DNA of 64,000 nucleotides from Ridgeia piscesae (Eukaryota; Annelida; Polychaeta; Sabellida; Siboglinidae): NCBI GenBank assembly GCA_025642075.2, contig JAODUO010000477.1, positions 332,501 to 396,500 of the forward strand, read 5' to 3'. Shown piece by piece: positions 48,471 to 59,015 of this stretch (position 1 is its first letter; each line of letters starts with the position of its first letter). The notes under the pieces were generated by a model. It saw only the letters and a program-made list of their open reading frames with translations, ran no database searches and was not told where the DNA came from. The position numbers and the translations under genes were made by a program.

Positions 48471-51400
48471 ATGACCTACCTGCGAGCGATCCTGTGGCTG
48501 TGTCTGCTCGGTCTGTTGGCGGCGGCAATCGCCGAGGACACGACCCAGACGGAGCAAGGAGACGACGACGTCGAGTCAGAAGTCGAGGCTAGAGACACGT
48601 ACAAGGACGTGTTGAGTAGGCAGAAGAGACATTGTAAGTACTTAAGAGAATATATTATTATGTTAAAAGCTAAAGCGAAAAACTCAGTTGATACTGGATG
48701 CGTGACACGGTTAACCGTAAGGTGTATGGGGCCAAACGAAAAAGCCACATTCAATATGGCTTTATCAGCCATCAAATGGGAACCCCTATTTAGGCTTGAT
48801 TCATGTGCAGATCAGTATTCATATTATCAAACGGTTATTTGCAACCTGATGGAAATATGCTTTCCTACTAAAATTGTTACGAGGCATACGGCTGATAAGC
48901 CATGGGTCACAGACTGGTTCAGAGACTTAGTTCGTAAAAGACAGCGAGCTCACATGAGTGATGATTTGAATCAAGCAAAAATATTGCGTAATAAGGTCAA
49001 CCGAGCCGCTTCGAAACTTAAGTATAATGTTTACCAAACACAAATTGCAGCAATGCATGAATCGGGATCCCACGATTGGTGGAAGCATATGAAAACAATA
49101 ATGGGACTTAAAAGAAATGGCAAATCATGCATGCAAGGTCTAGCTAACAAAACAACGGATGGTGATTGTGGCTTACTGGCCAATACAATGAATGATTTCT
49201 TTTTGTCTGTGAGTGACCATTTGCCTCGGTTAAATAAGAGTCACAAGGTGTTCGACATTAACGAGGAACTGCCGGATCAGTATGTGATAAGCGTATGTAC
49301 TACTTTTAAAGCCTTGGAGAGGGTCAAAGCCTACAAAGCTACTGGGCCTGACAACATCCCTGCATGGGTGTTAAGAAATTATGCAAATGTTCTCGCCCCT
49401 CCATTAACTGCTATTTTTAACAATTCACTAAGAGAAGGTGTACTCCCTATGGAATGGAAAATGGCCAATGTAATACCGTTGCCAAAAACAAGCCCCCCTG
49501 TGTCGATTGAAAAAGACATTAGACCAATTTCACTAACTCCAATAGCTGCCAAGGTGTTTGAATCAATAATAATGAAATGGGTGGATGAAACAATTGAAGG
49601 TGAAATTGATGCTAAGCAATTTGGGGGAATTAGCGGAACGTCCACAACAGACGTTCTTGTCGAACTGGTTCATATGTGGCGACAGATAAATTGAATTCTT
49701 ATGTCAGATTTTAGCAAAGCGTTTGATCTTATTAATCATCATTTGTTGCTAGAAAAGCTACAGTCGTATGGGTTGCCCGCACATATTTTAAGATGGATGG
49801 CAACATTTCTATTAGACAGAGCTCAACGAGTAAAACTAGGAAATGAGTATTCCCATTCTAGTCATCCCAATGGTGGAGTACCGCAAGGGACATTGTCTGG
49901 ACCTAAATATTTCCTTGTTTATATAAATGATTTAAGAACGACTGTTCCATTATATAAGTATGTAGATGACAGTACGTTATTTGAAATATGCGACAGAAAT
50001 GATGTATCTGTTATACAAGAGTCGGTTGATATTGCTGCTAGATGGACAGAACAGAATGACATGAAAATTAATTCGGAAAAATCAAAAGAAATAATCATAA
50101 GTTTTGCACAAGATGGCAATTTCAGAAGCACTATCCCGAATATAAAGATTGATGGGAGGGATATAGCACAAGTTTGCCATGCCAAACTATTAGGTGTGAC
50201 CATTTCTCAGGATCTGACATGGAACAAACACGTGGATAATATTTTGAAAAAGGCTGGTAAACGCTTGTACATGTTATACCAGTTAAAGCGTGCAGGGATT
50301 ACACAGAAAGATCTGGTCAGTGTATATGTTAGTGTGGTGAGACCAGTTCTAGAATATGCCTGTCCTGTATGGCACACTAACTTGCCCCAATATTTGTCTG
50401 ACAATATTGAAGTTATACAAAAAAGGCACTAAAATGTATTTTTCCTGGATTGGGTTACGCGAAAATACTTAGACGTGTTAATCTGGATACGTTGAATGTA
50501 AGACTTTGTCAAACAATATTTTGATAAAATTAAAGTCGGCACACACAGATTAAATTATCTGCTGCCTGACAAAAGACATATCGAATATAATATTAGACAA
50601 CAAAATGTGTACCCGTTACCAGTTACTAGAACGAATAGATTCCATAACTCCTTTATACCGTGGGCTTTATACAACTGTCAGTAAAAAGGCTATTAATACG
50701 GTATGATTTGCGGTATTAAATGTATTTCTATTGTATTTGTATGATGTTTTGATGAGATAATTGTAACCTATTGTAATGTCAATCCAACTCAGTTGAGTTG
50801 CTAATAAAACTTGTGTTATTATTATTATAAAAAGATATACAGTTGATTTTAATTCCACGATCATCTCTTTAGTACAGCTAACTCGAAATAATGAACTCAC
50901 AGAGCATAACACTAAACAACCCTTCTGCTAGTAAGGCCCCCTCCTCATTCCGGTCACTTTTATCTCGGAATAATATTCACTTTAACACTGAGGTTGCTAG
51001 GTACGTCCTAGTGTTGCGTTGAAAAACCTAATTCGTATTCGTGATTATATTTTTATACTTAGGGGCTTTGTAAATATAAACATAAATTCAAAACTCCTAA
51101 ATCATTCGAGTGTGTTGATGAGTCCATTTGGAAAGTAATTTAATTTTAGGAAACAATAACATAACTCCAGAGCGAACATTTGATATGGACAAATTATACT
51201 CTTTGTATACATTTTCAGCTACTGTTATTATTTATATTATTACAAATGTTATTCAACTGTAGATCGTAACTGGTTTTTTTTAGTCAGTACCGTAAACTTC
51301 TTTCAGCCAAAGACCGGTACTGCGGAATGTGTCACGCAACTGGCAAGAAAGGTGTGTATATGCAGTGGCCGTGTAAGTCGTACAAGAAGATATGTGCCAA

Positions 51401-54179
51401 GTGGGGGACATGTGGCTGGTGGTTCAAGAAGCACAGGTGTTGCAAGTAGGTATCGCCTCTATTTATTCCTCAATCTCTTTATCTCTCCCCTCTTTCGTCC
51501 CCCTCTCTCTCCCCCAATCTGTCTTTTTCCCCTCTCTCTCTCTCTCTCTCGTTCTCTATGTCTCTCTCTTAATCGGTCTCACTCTTTCCCTTCCCTCTCC
51601 TCTCTAGCAGCAATCACACGAAGAAATATATAATATCCCATTAGCACTCAGCCGATTTTAACGTGAAGCCTGTGCCTCATCAAATATTTGACGTAGATGT
51701 TTAAAAATATTGCTTGCGCCATTTACTTTGCTCTAGCGCCTTTATTATTCAATTCTCGCAATTGCATGTTGTATGCCTGTTGTAGATAATAAAAGTACCT
51801 ACACAGTGGTGTCAAAACTGTTGTTGTAACTTTAAAATATGTTGACCATTTCTCGATTGACACTAAGACATTTTGAAACGTTTTGTAAAAAAATACTTTG
51901 TTGCGGTGTAACGTTTTTATGCAAGGTTTTTTTATTGTTACAAGTTAGATTTATTTAAAAGAACATTAAATTATCTACACACTGGTATATAACTTGTTCT
52001 AATATGTTACACATTTTGGCTTTATACGTGGCCAAACTCCTGAAGCTGAAGCTGAAGGACATTTTTAAATGTCCAAGAAAAAAAACTAGTGTTGTTAAAT
52101 TTCGAAAACGCGGTAAATATTTTTAAGAACGGAAGCATCCAAAATAGCCACAATTTAATGGTATATGTCTAGATAGGTGTCACATTTATTGCATCTCTTA
52201 ATCACTAGATGCAATCACGTAAACCGGATTCAAACGCTGTGCTGTATTCGCGGGCCGGCTATGGCCGACCTGAGGAGATTCGGGGTGACCGTCAATGCCC
52301 GACTTGAGTGTTAATGGGATATAACATAAAGCACTCATGTGCTTTATTATAACCGTACATTACAGTACAGTACAATACAGTACAGTACAGTGTAATACAA
52401 TACTGTACATTACATTACATTACATTACAGTACAGTACAGTACAGTACAGTACAGTACAGTACAGTACAGTACAGTACAGTACAATACAGTACAGTACAG
52501 TACAGTACAGTACAGTACAGTACAGTACAGTACAGTACAGTACAGTACAGTACAATACAATACAGAGTACACTATAATGTAGTGCTATGTTTCTGATTGA
52601 TTTCGAATGTCACGTTGCAATTGATGTACTATTGTTTGAATAATATTATTATACTGACTTGTTAAACTATCGCTCCCTAGTTTGATTTGATTACAGGAAA
52701 TGGAAGTGGGTTGTTGCTAAGCAATGGTGCTGCAATAGTTGGGATATGCTATATCCGCTGCGGCCGAAGTATCCGAAGTTGGCACCAGTTTGCATCAAGA
52801 AAAGTGAGTATATCGGTTACATCGGTAAATCAGTACTAATTCATAAACATGTTTCAAATACGAATACATCAAATTTTTCCGAAATATGGAATTATACTTA
52901 CTTATTCCCGACTATTATTCATATTCGCAAAAATAAATGCACATTTTGTCCAGTCCCAGTGGTAAAATATCCAACGGATACAATGCACTTCACAATATTG
53001 ACAATGTCAAATTACTATATTAATATTGGGCAAGGCGATTTGGCGCCGACTTAAGCCACTTTGTTTGAATTGAAAGGTGGTTGAGTAGTATAATTTCAAT
53101 AGGAAATATTTTGGTATCCAATGAGAACACATACACCATGTCGGAACACAGCAGCTATGTATTCCTTGATATGTTGTTCTACAAAGTGGGTGCGAATAAT
53201 TGAACATGCAATGGCTTCTTGTTTCCAGAATACGCCAAGTGTGGTGGTTTTAACACAACTGGAGCCAAGTATCCTTATCGCGCGTGTACGCTTAGGTAGG
53301 TTTATTGCATGCTGCTCGAAGTAATGTAAAATGTTCGCAGTGTGTGACTATAACGAGATCATGTTTATTGCGTATTCCCCCCCCCCCCCAGTGAGCCGAG
53401 CAGACTTTATCAACTTAGTGTTAATTTCGATACGATTGTAATGTTTTAAAACTGTTAATTTTCTAAAATAATGTGAGTTGGTCTTTTTTGTGCAGTACCC
53501 TAACATATATAATATAACTAAGGATTTTTACTTACGGAAAGATTGTTTTCTGTCCGTTTACACGTGTGTCGCTATGCAGGAAATAACCATATTCGATGTT
53601 TCACAATAACTACTTAACTCTGCAACTATCATTGACAGTTGAAAACACATTCACATTGCTCGCTCCAGTCTGAGCAATCAAAGTGTCCACAGTTTAGGAT
53701 AATCTCATATCCAGGTGACAGTCCTTTCCTAAATGACTAAGCTAGAGGCTATCACTTTAATTAATAATTATCACTGTCCCTTTATCACAGCAAGAAATCT
53801 GTAGTTTCTAGTCAAAAAGGGAATGATTAGTGATATAACTCTATAATAACAACCCACTCACCAAATTCTTTAATCACACACAAGCATTCGTTTACACCTA
53901 CATATAATTATACCTGAGCCTTAGTTCCGATATTACACTATGATAAGAGAGACAGTTGACATACGTTTTACATGGAATTTAACACCAGTCAGTGTCACTC
54001 ATTATATAATTATTGTGATGTTTTTTACATTTTCATATGTGTCTAACATTTACCATGTCTTCGTTTTCATAACGTGAGAACAGCTATGGTCTGATACTCC
54101 AATATTTCTGCAAGTACAAATACAAGTTGATTGGCAAGCGCTGCTATACTAGTAAGTGTACTACGTATATTGTTTTGAC

Positions 54180-54257
<78 letters not shown>

Positions 54258-54283
54258 CACATATATATATATATATATATACA

Positions 54284-54341
<58 letters not shown>

Positions 54342-55146
54342 CCTATTTGTATTAAGCATAATAGCAACTTTTCATTTTATTAAGATTATTATAAAGTACT
54401 ATGACATAAAGTTTAGTATATTTAAGAAAATACATCAATGCATTTGTAAAATATCCACCTATTTGCAGAGTCCAGTTTCTGCGGCGGCTTCTCGAAGTTT
54501 GGTATGACGTATCCTGCCTGCTATTACAAGTGAGTTTATATGAGCAATATTACATCGACAGTACACATTTAAGAAACATTTTATGATATGAAGTAGTTTG
54601 AAGAAATTTGATAGAAGTAGATGAAAGAACATGTAAATTTATTAAGATTGACGCTAGCAGAACGTGACTCATTGTGTATTTAAGGTAGGCATATATTTAT
54701 TTTGTCGGTTTAATATTTACTTAACGTAGCCATTTAGAATACTAGCAAGAAACAATATGTTTGACGGGATCATGGCAATAAAGAATGTGACACTATGGAA
54801 AACGGCATTTACCATTTAGGTAAATCCAGGTGAAGTAATTGCTAATGTACAACTTAAAAAGGATTGCTTTCTTGTTAAATTCAAATGTTCAAATAGCCTG
54901 TTTATATCACTTACATTACCATGAATGTTATTGTACCATGCAAGTTTGCTATGTGACAAAATGGGTTACCTTAATGCAGTACAATAAACCACCCGTTATA
55001 TAAAAATTAATTCTGGTGTAAATGAAACACACGTGTGGACATGTCATGTAACCACTGCAACTTTATACACAGGGAGGGATCCGAGGTTAGCCCTAATACT
55101 ACAGACATACTGAATGCAATCACATGAAACAATATTAAATGGAATG

Positions 55147-55216
<70 letters not shown>

Positions 55217-55363
55217 GGTTGCCTAATGTCATGTGGTCTTATCTGCAAAGGGACTAACTGCTCCTACCGGTACAGGGTCTCAAAAGTCTCGTATGGCCAC
55301 GTTTGTTTTCGAGGTAAGTGAATTATATTATGAACACGTACAAACACACATATAACATATATA

Positions 55364-55404
<41 letters not shown>

Positions 55405-55467
55405 ATGTACTTGTTTTATATAATTAGGCATGTATATGTGTACGCATATGTGTAATCATATGTATAT

Positions 55468-55516
<49 letters not shown>

Positions 55517-55604
55517 ACGCATGTGCGTATGTATGTGTAAAACAAATGAGAACAAACGTGTGCAATATCATAAATGTCATTGGTATTTGTTTCCAGTTAT
55601 GTGA
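48471..55604 (+). CDS. Secreted cysteine-rich basic precursor protein, eight exons, family not recognised
   Basis: Exons 48471-48633, 51307-51445, 52697-52803, 53229-53295, 54084-54151, 54469-54529, 55216-55313 and 55597-55604 give 711 bp, 236 residues plus TGA. All boundaries are GT-AG with matching phases. Exon 1 encodes a signal peptide (about residues 1-21, leucine/alanine rich), an acidic pro-region and RQKR at its end, a furin-type site. The mature part has 21 cysteines and is rich in lysine, tyrosine, glycine and tryptophan. Exons 2, 4 and 6 each open with a CG(G/M) motif followed by G..Y..(A/P)C. Exons 5 and 7 share C.Y(K/R)Y(K/R)(L/V)....C. The acid pro-region and basic mature domain resemble antimicrobial-peptide or toxin precursors, but a shell-matrix or adhesive role is equally possible. 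The exon 7 acceptor is the weakest call: it follows a (TA)n tract with little pyrimidine. An acceptor at 55250 would bring an early stop. Confidence 0.82.
48660..50830 (+). mobile_element. Dead non-LTR retrotransposon (CR1/Jockey-like) in intron 1 of the secreted-protein gene
   Basis: The segment encodes the linker and reverse transcriptase of a [15 protein letters not shown]...[59 protein letters not shown], the catalytic YVDD near 49960 and LGVTIS. A C-terminal region ends at a TAA near 50680. A TTATTATTATTA tail follows at about 50815-50827. The frame is broken near 49690 (two small lesions, probably deletions), near 50428 and near 50520, so it makes no full-length protein. No endonuclease domain is present, so it is 5' truncated. 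It has the same orientation as the host gene. Confidence 0.85.
51470..51606. repeat. CT-rich tract in intron 2 of the secreted-protein gene
   Basis: Degenerate CTCTCT/CCCTCT pyrimidine run starting about 25 bp after the exon 2 donor. Confidence 0.8.
52362..52562. repeat. (ACAGT)n pentanucleotide satellite in intron 2
   Basis: About 35 ACAGT units with ACAAT and ACATT variants. It lies in the intron between exons 2 and 3 of the secreted-protein gene. Confidence 0.95.
54182..54340. repeat. (TA)n array in intron 5 of the secreted-protein gene
   Basis: Three TA runs starting 30 bp after the exon 5 donor, split by GTATAT, AAAATACACA and CAGACA. Confidence 0.95.
55148..55212. repeat. (TA)n array abutting the exon 7 acceptor
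   Basis: About 31 TA units end directly in AAAG, the proposed acceptor for exon 7 at 55216. The usual pyrimidine tract is replaced by the TA repeat. Confidence 0.95.
55358..55516. repeat. (TA)n arrays in intron 7
   Basis: Two TA runs (about 55366-55402 and 55462-55515) begin roughly 50 bp after the exon 7 donor and are separated by ATGTGTACGCATATGTG-type sequence. Confidence 0.9.
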
Positions 55605-55673
55605 GAAGAAATTACCCTTCGAGAAATGAAAGCGAGTCAGTCGTCAAAATTTGACTGTTGCATTATTCTTTGG

Positions 55674-55679
55674 AATAAA
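55674..55679 (+). terminator. Poly(A) signal of the secreted-protein gene
   Basis: AATAAA lies 70 nt after the TGA at 55602-55604. Cleavage is expected 10-25 nt downstream, giving a short 3' untranslated region of about 90 nt. Confidence 0.75.
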
Positions 55680-55699
55680 ACGATGGTGTACAAAAAGAT

Positions 55700-56300
55700 G
55701 ATGTCGTTATATGTGTTTTTTCATTTGCTGATCGCCGAGTGATACCTATAGTTATGATTAGAATACAATTACATTAAATCTGTTAGGCGATTAGGACCAT
55801 TCCGGAAGTTCGGGGACATAAAACATTTCTGACTAAAAGACATTATGTGATTAGTCAAATGGTGATGAGAAACACGTATTTGCAAATCACACCACGACAT
55901 TCCAAGTTTGTTTCTTTGAAGCCGCTGTTTGTTTCTCACATTTTAGTGTTCAGGTAACTTCATCCAGTTCAGTTACTCTTATTTAATGGAGATACATTGC
56001 AAAGAAGGTCCTCAAAGTGATACTACAATTTGTTACAGATTTGCCGCTTAATCTGTCATTTGGTGGTCATTTCTAAGACGTTTTCTAACTCATTTACATG
56101 TGGATTAATTTAGAACATAATAGTACTCATAATAGTTGCCTGCATAAAAGATAGTACAAGTTTTTAAATTATATGTACTTATAACGACACTAATTGTAAA
56201 TAAAGTTACCAAGTTCAAGTTCATGAATATGAGTTTATTAAATGTAAGCATATATAGATTGGATGTCAATGATTCTAACAATAAACATCATATCATAATC
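55700..56300. other. Intergenic DNA, nothing recognised
   Basis: The region after the poly(A) site of the secreted-protein gene; no open frame or repeat of note before the (TA)n at 56317. Confidence 0.4.
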
Positions 56301-56316
56301 CACACTGATAACGATG

Positions 56317-56372
<56 letters not shown>
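56317..56372. repeat. (TA)n microsatellite
   Basis: 28 TA units. The flanks carry a diverged direct repeat (CATATCATAATCCACACTGA before, CATAACCCACACTGA near 56508 after). Confidence 0.95.
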
Positions 56373-56375
<3 letters not shown>

Positions 56376-56855
56376 ATTGTGATGAGATCAACAACAAAAC
56401 GGACTGGTTAAACTCCTAGGCAAGCAGGATGGAGAAATTCGTGATCAAGTCGAGATTATAGAATGAATAGAGGGATTCTACACCGAGTTACACAACAATA
56501 AACAGAATATCATAACCCACACTGACTAATGGTGATTACTATATGTACACGTAACTAAGTATTTACATGTTATTGATTGATCACGCGTACATTATAGAAG
56601 CTGGCATTTATTATCACACAAATAATTCATTGTTGGTTTAACGGTCACACATTCGCGGATTTTGAACTTGTATTTGAATGTTTAGCAACGTCATGAAATT
56701 TAGCTACTCAGACTGCACAGTTTGTATAGTACACTACAGTGTATTTGATGAACATAGAAATCCAGTTATACACGGGCATTGTTATTACCATAAAATAACG
56801 TTTATACACCTGCTGTCTCTCGGTTGTTGTTGTGATTATTGCTGCATGTGTTACG

Positions 56856-56858
<3 letters not shown>

Positions 56859-56935
<77 letters not shown>
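56859..56935. repeat. (TGC)n trinucleotide repeat, about 25 copies
   Basis: Pure TGC/CAG repeat. It lies in open frames of 95 codons (polycysteine, plus) and 79 codons (polyserine, minus), neither with splice or domain support. Confidence 0.95.
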
Positions 56936-57448
56936 GCCATTTTCGACGTCGAATGGTCTTGTTAAAATTAATGACCGTTTCTAACGCGAATTTACCAACT
57001 AATATGTAGGTATGTGAATTGCAACATTTAATGGCAAACAACTTATATGAGATAACAAGTTATATTGCCGTGTCTGTTTGGAAAGTACTTTGATCTGGTT
57101 GACGCAGCGTTTTGTTATATATAAGACATCAACATAGATTTAATGCAACCGTATGCTTTTACAGAGGAATTACGATAAAGTGGACTCTCTAGGCGTCAAA
57201 AACGTGTTAACATCATGGTACACCATTTCGTTAGGACTGATAACGCAATATCACCATTCGTCAAAAAATATTGTCGCAAGAAAGAGTGCTGAGAAGGTCC
57301 TTTGTGACATAGGTCCTTTCTGCTGAAGCTCAGTCCGTATCAGTGCCCTTTGACCTGCGCCGACATGATTAAAATATTAACATGTTTACACATTCTGATG
57401 ATCAATCGCACACCCGCACACAAGCACAAACTCATAAACAAAGCATGC

Positions 57449-57482
57449 ACATGCACACACACACACACGCGCGCTCGCGCGT

Positions 57483-57525
<43 letters not shown>
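57449..57525. repeat. (CA)n microsatellite with central CGCG block
   Basis: CA runs on either side of CGCGCGCTCGCGCGTGCG, an alternating purine-pyrimidine stretch able to adopt Z-DNA. Confidence 0.9.
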
Positions 57526-57526
<1 letters not shown>

Positions 57527-57549
57527 CGTAAGCACGAAAAACATACGCA

Positions 57550-58260
57550 TAGTACTCATAAGCACACTTGCATGAGAGCGATAATCCGGAGACGTCACAC
57601 CAAATACATCGACCTAACCATACATAATTCAGTTGACTTACTATGTTCTATAAAATCATAAATGGAAACAACTGTCGTTGACGACGTATCTAGTTAACGT
57701 TGAAACATATGACAAAAACAGACATGACTATTGAAGATTATCAGTTGGTTTAAATTAGCAAAGTTTGCTTTATTCTACGGACAATAAAATAAGTCTTCTG
57801 CAATTACTGGCGAGATATAAATAATACCATAATAGAACATCGCATGCGTTGCTAGAATATGTTATTGAAAATTGTAAGGCGAAAGCAAAATCAACCGCGA
57901 TTACTGCCACTTTCGAAAACAAGTCAAGCCCCATTTCTTAGAAATGACGTTCCCAGGCTACATTTTCGGTGATAATTTTTCTCTTACCAGGCCCATTTAT
58001 GACTGTGACGGATGAGCACAAACTTTACAATAATAATAATAATTATTATTATTATAATAAATAACTGTTATTATCATTATTATTAATAGTGGTATTAGTA
58101 TAAGTATTATTAAATGTAAGCATGTTCAGCATTTACTCGATTAGAAATATCAACCATCATAAATATGAAAGGGTGGTTCATACAAAAGAAAGACTATTAT
58201 TTTCTCGTGGCATCAATTTTGAATTAACTTTGAATTAACCTGAATATTCAAATATTTCTC
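57550..58260. other. Intergenic DNA, nothing recognised
   Basis: Contains only a short ATA/TTA-rich patch (58028-58095); no supported gene. Confidence 0.4.
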
Positions 58261-58268
58261 GAAATGGG

Positions 58269-58271
<3 letters not shown>

Positions 58272-58309
<38 letters not shown>
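58272..58309. repeat. (TA)n microsatellite
   Basis: About 19 TA units. Confidence 0.95.
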
Positions 58310-58311
<2 letters not shown>

Positions 58312-58528
58312 GGCTTCTTTTCCTCGAAGATCAAGCTCAGTGGCGCTGCAAACCCAAGGTGATAAGCAAACTCATAATCGTAAACCAATGCGTGAGTCGT
58401 CAATGGATGGACGAACAAGTTAGGAGGCTAAGGAGGATAGGCAGCAGCATTAAAGAGATAGGTTTTTAGACGTTGGCGGAATGAAACTACATTACCTTCT
58501 TATTTTAAGCTGGCAGGAAGCGAGTTCC

Positions 58529-58722
<194 letters not shown>

Positions 58723-59015
58723 ATATTTGTGCGTGTGTGTACGTGTATGTGTGAGTGAGTTCGTGAGTGCGTACGTGCATGCGTGCGTGCGTGTATGGAT
58801 CTTGGCCACCATTAGCCTGGACATCCAGAATCCGACATCCTGTATCGTGTATCATCGTGAAATGACTGCATGGAAATTGTACGACGTCAACGAAACTGAT
58901 TAAACGTTATTAGTTTGCAATCTACATACACAAATCACAAATGCCCAGGTTTATCAAAAAGGACTGGCCACCTAACGGCAACCACGTGACTAAGAATGAG
59001 GATGAAAACAACGAA

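Noticed and set aside
48471..49694. A single 407-residue secreted reverse transcriptase gene
   Set aside because: The first 163 bp end at a strong splice donor that joins in phase to the downstream cysteine-rich exons; the rest is a LINE relic with several frame breaks.
54469..55250. Frameshift between exons 6 and 7 of the secreted-protein gene
   Set aside because: It appears only with the acceptor at 55250; the acceptor at 55215 restores frame, phase pattern and extra cysteines without any mutation.
56678..56965. Polycysteine 95-codon frame over the (TGC)n repeat
   Set aside because: Only the trinucleotide repeat holds it open; flanking codons show no family and no splice sites.
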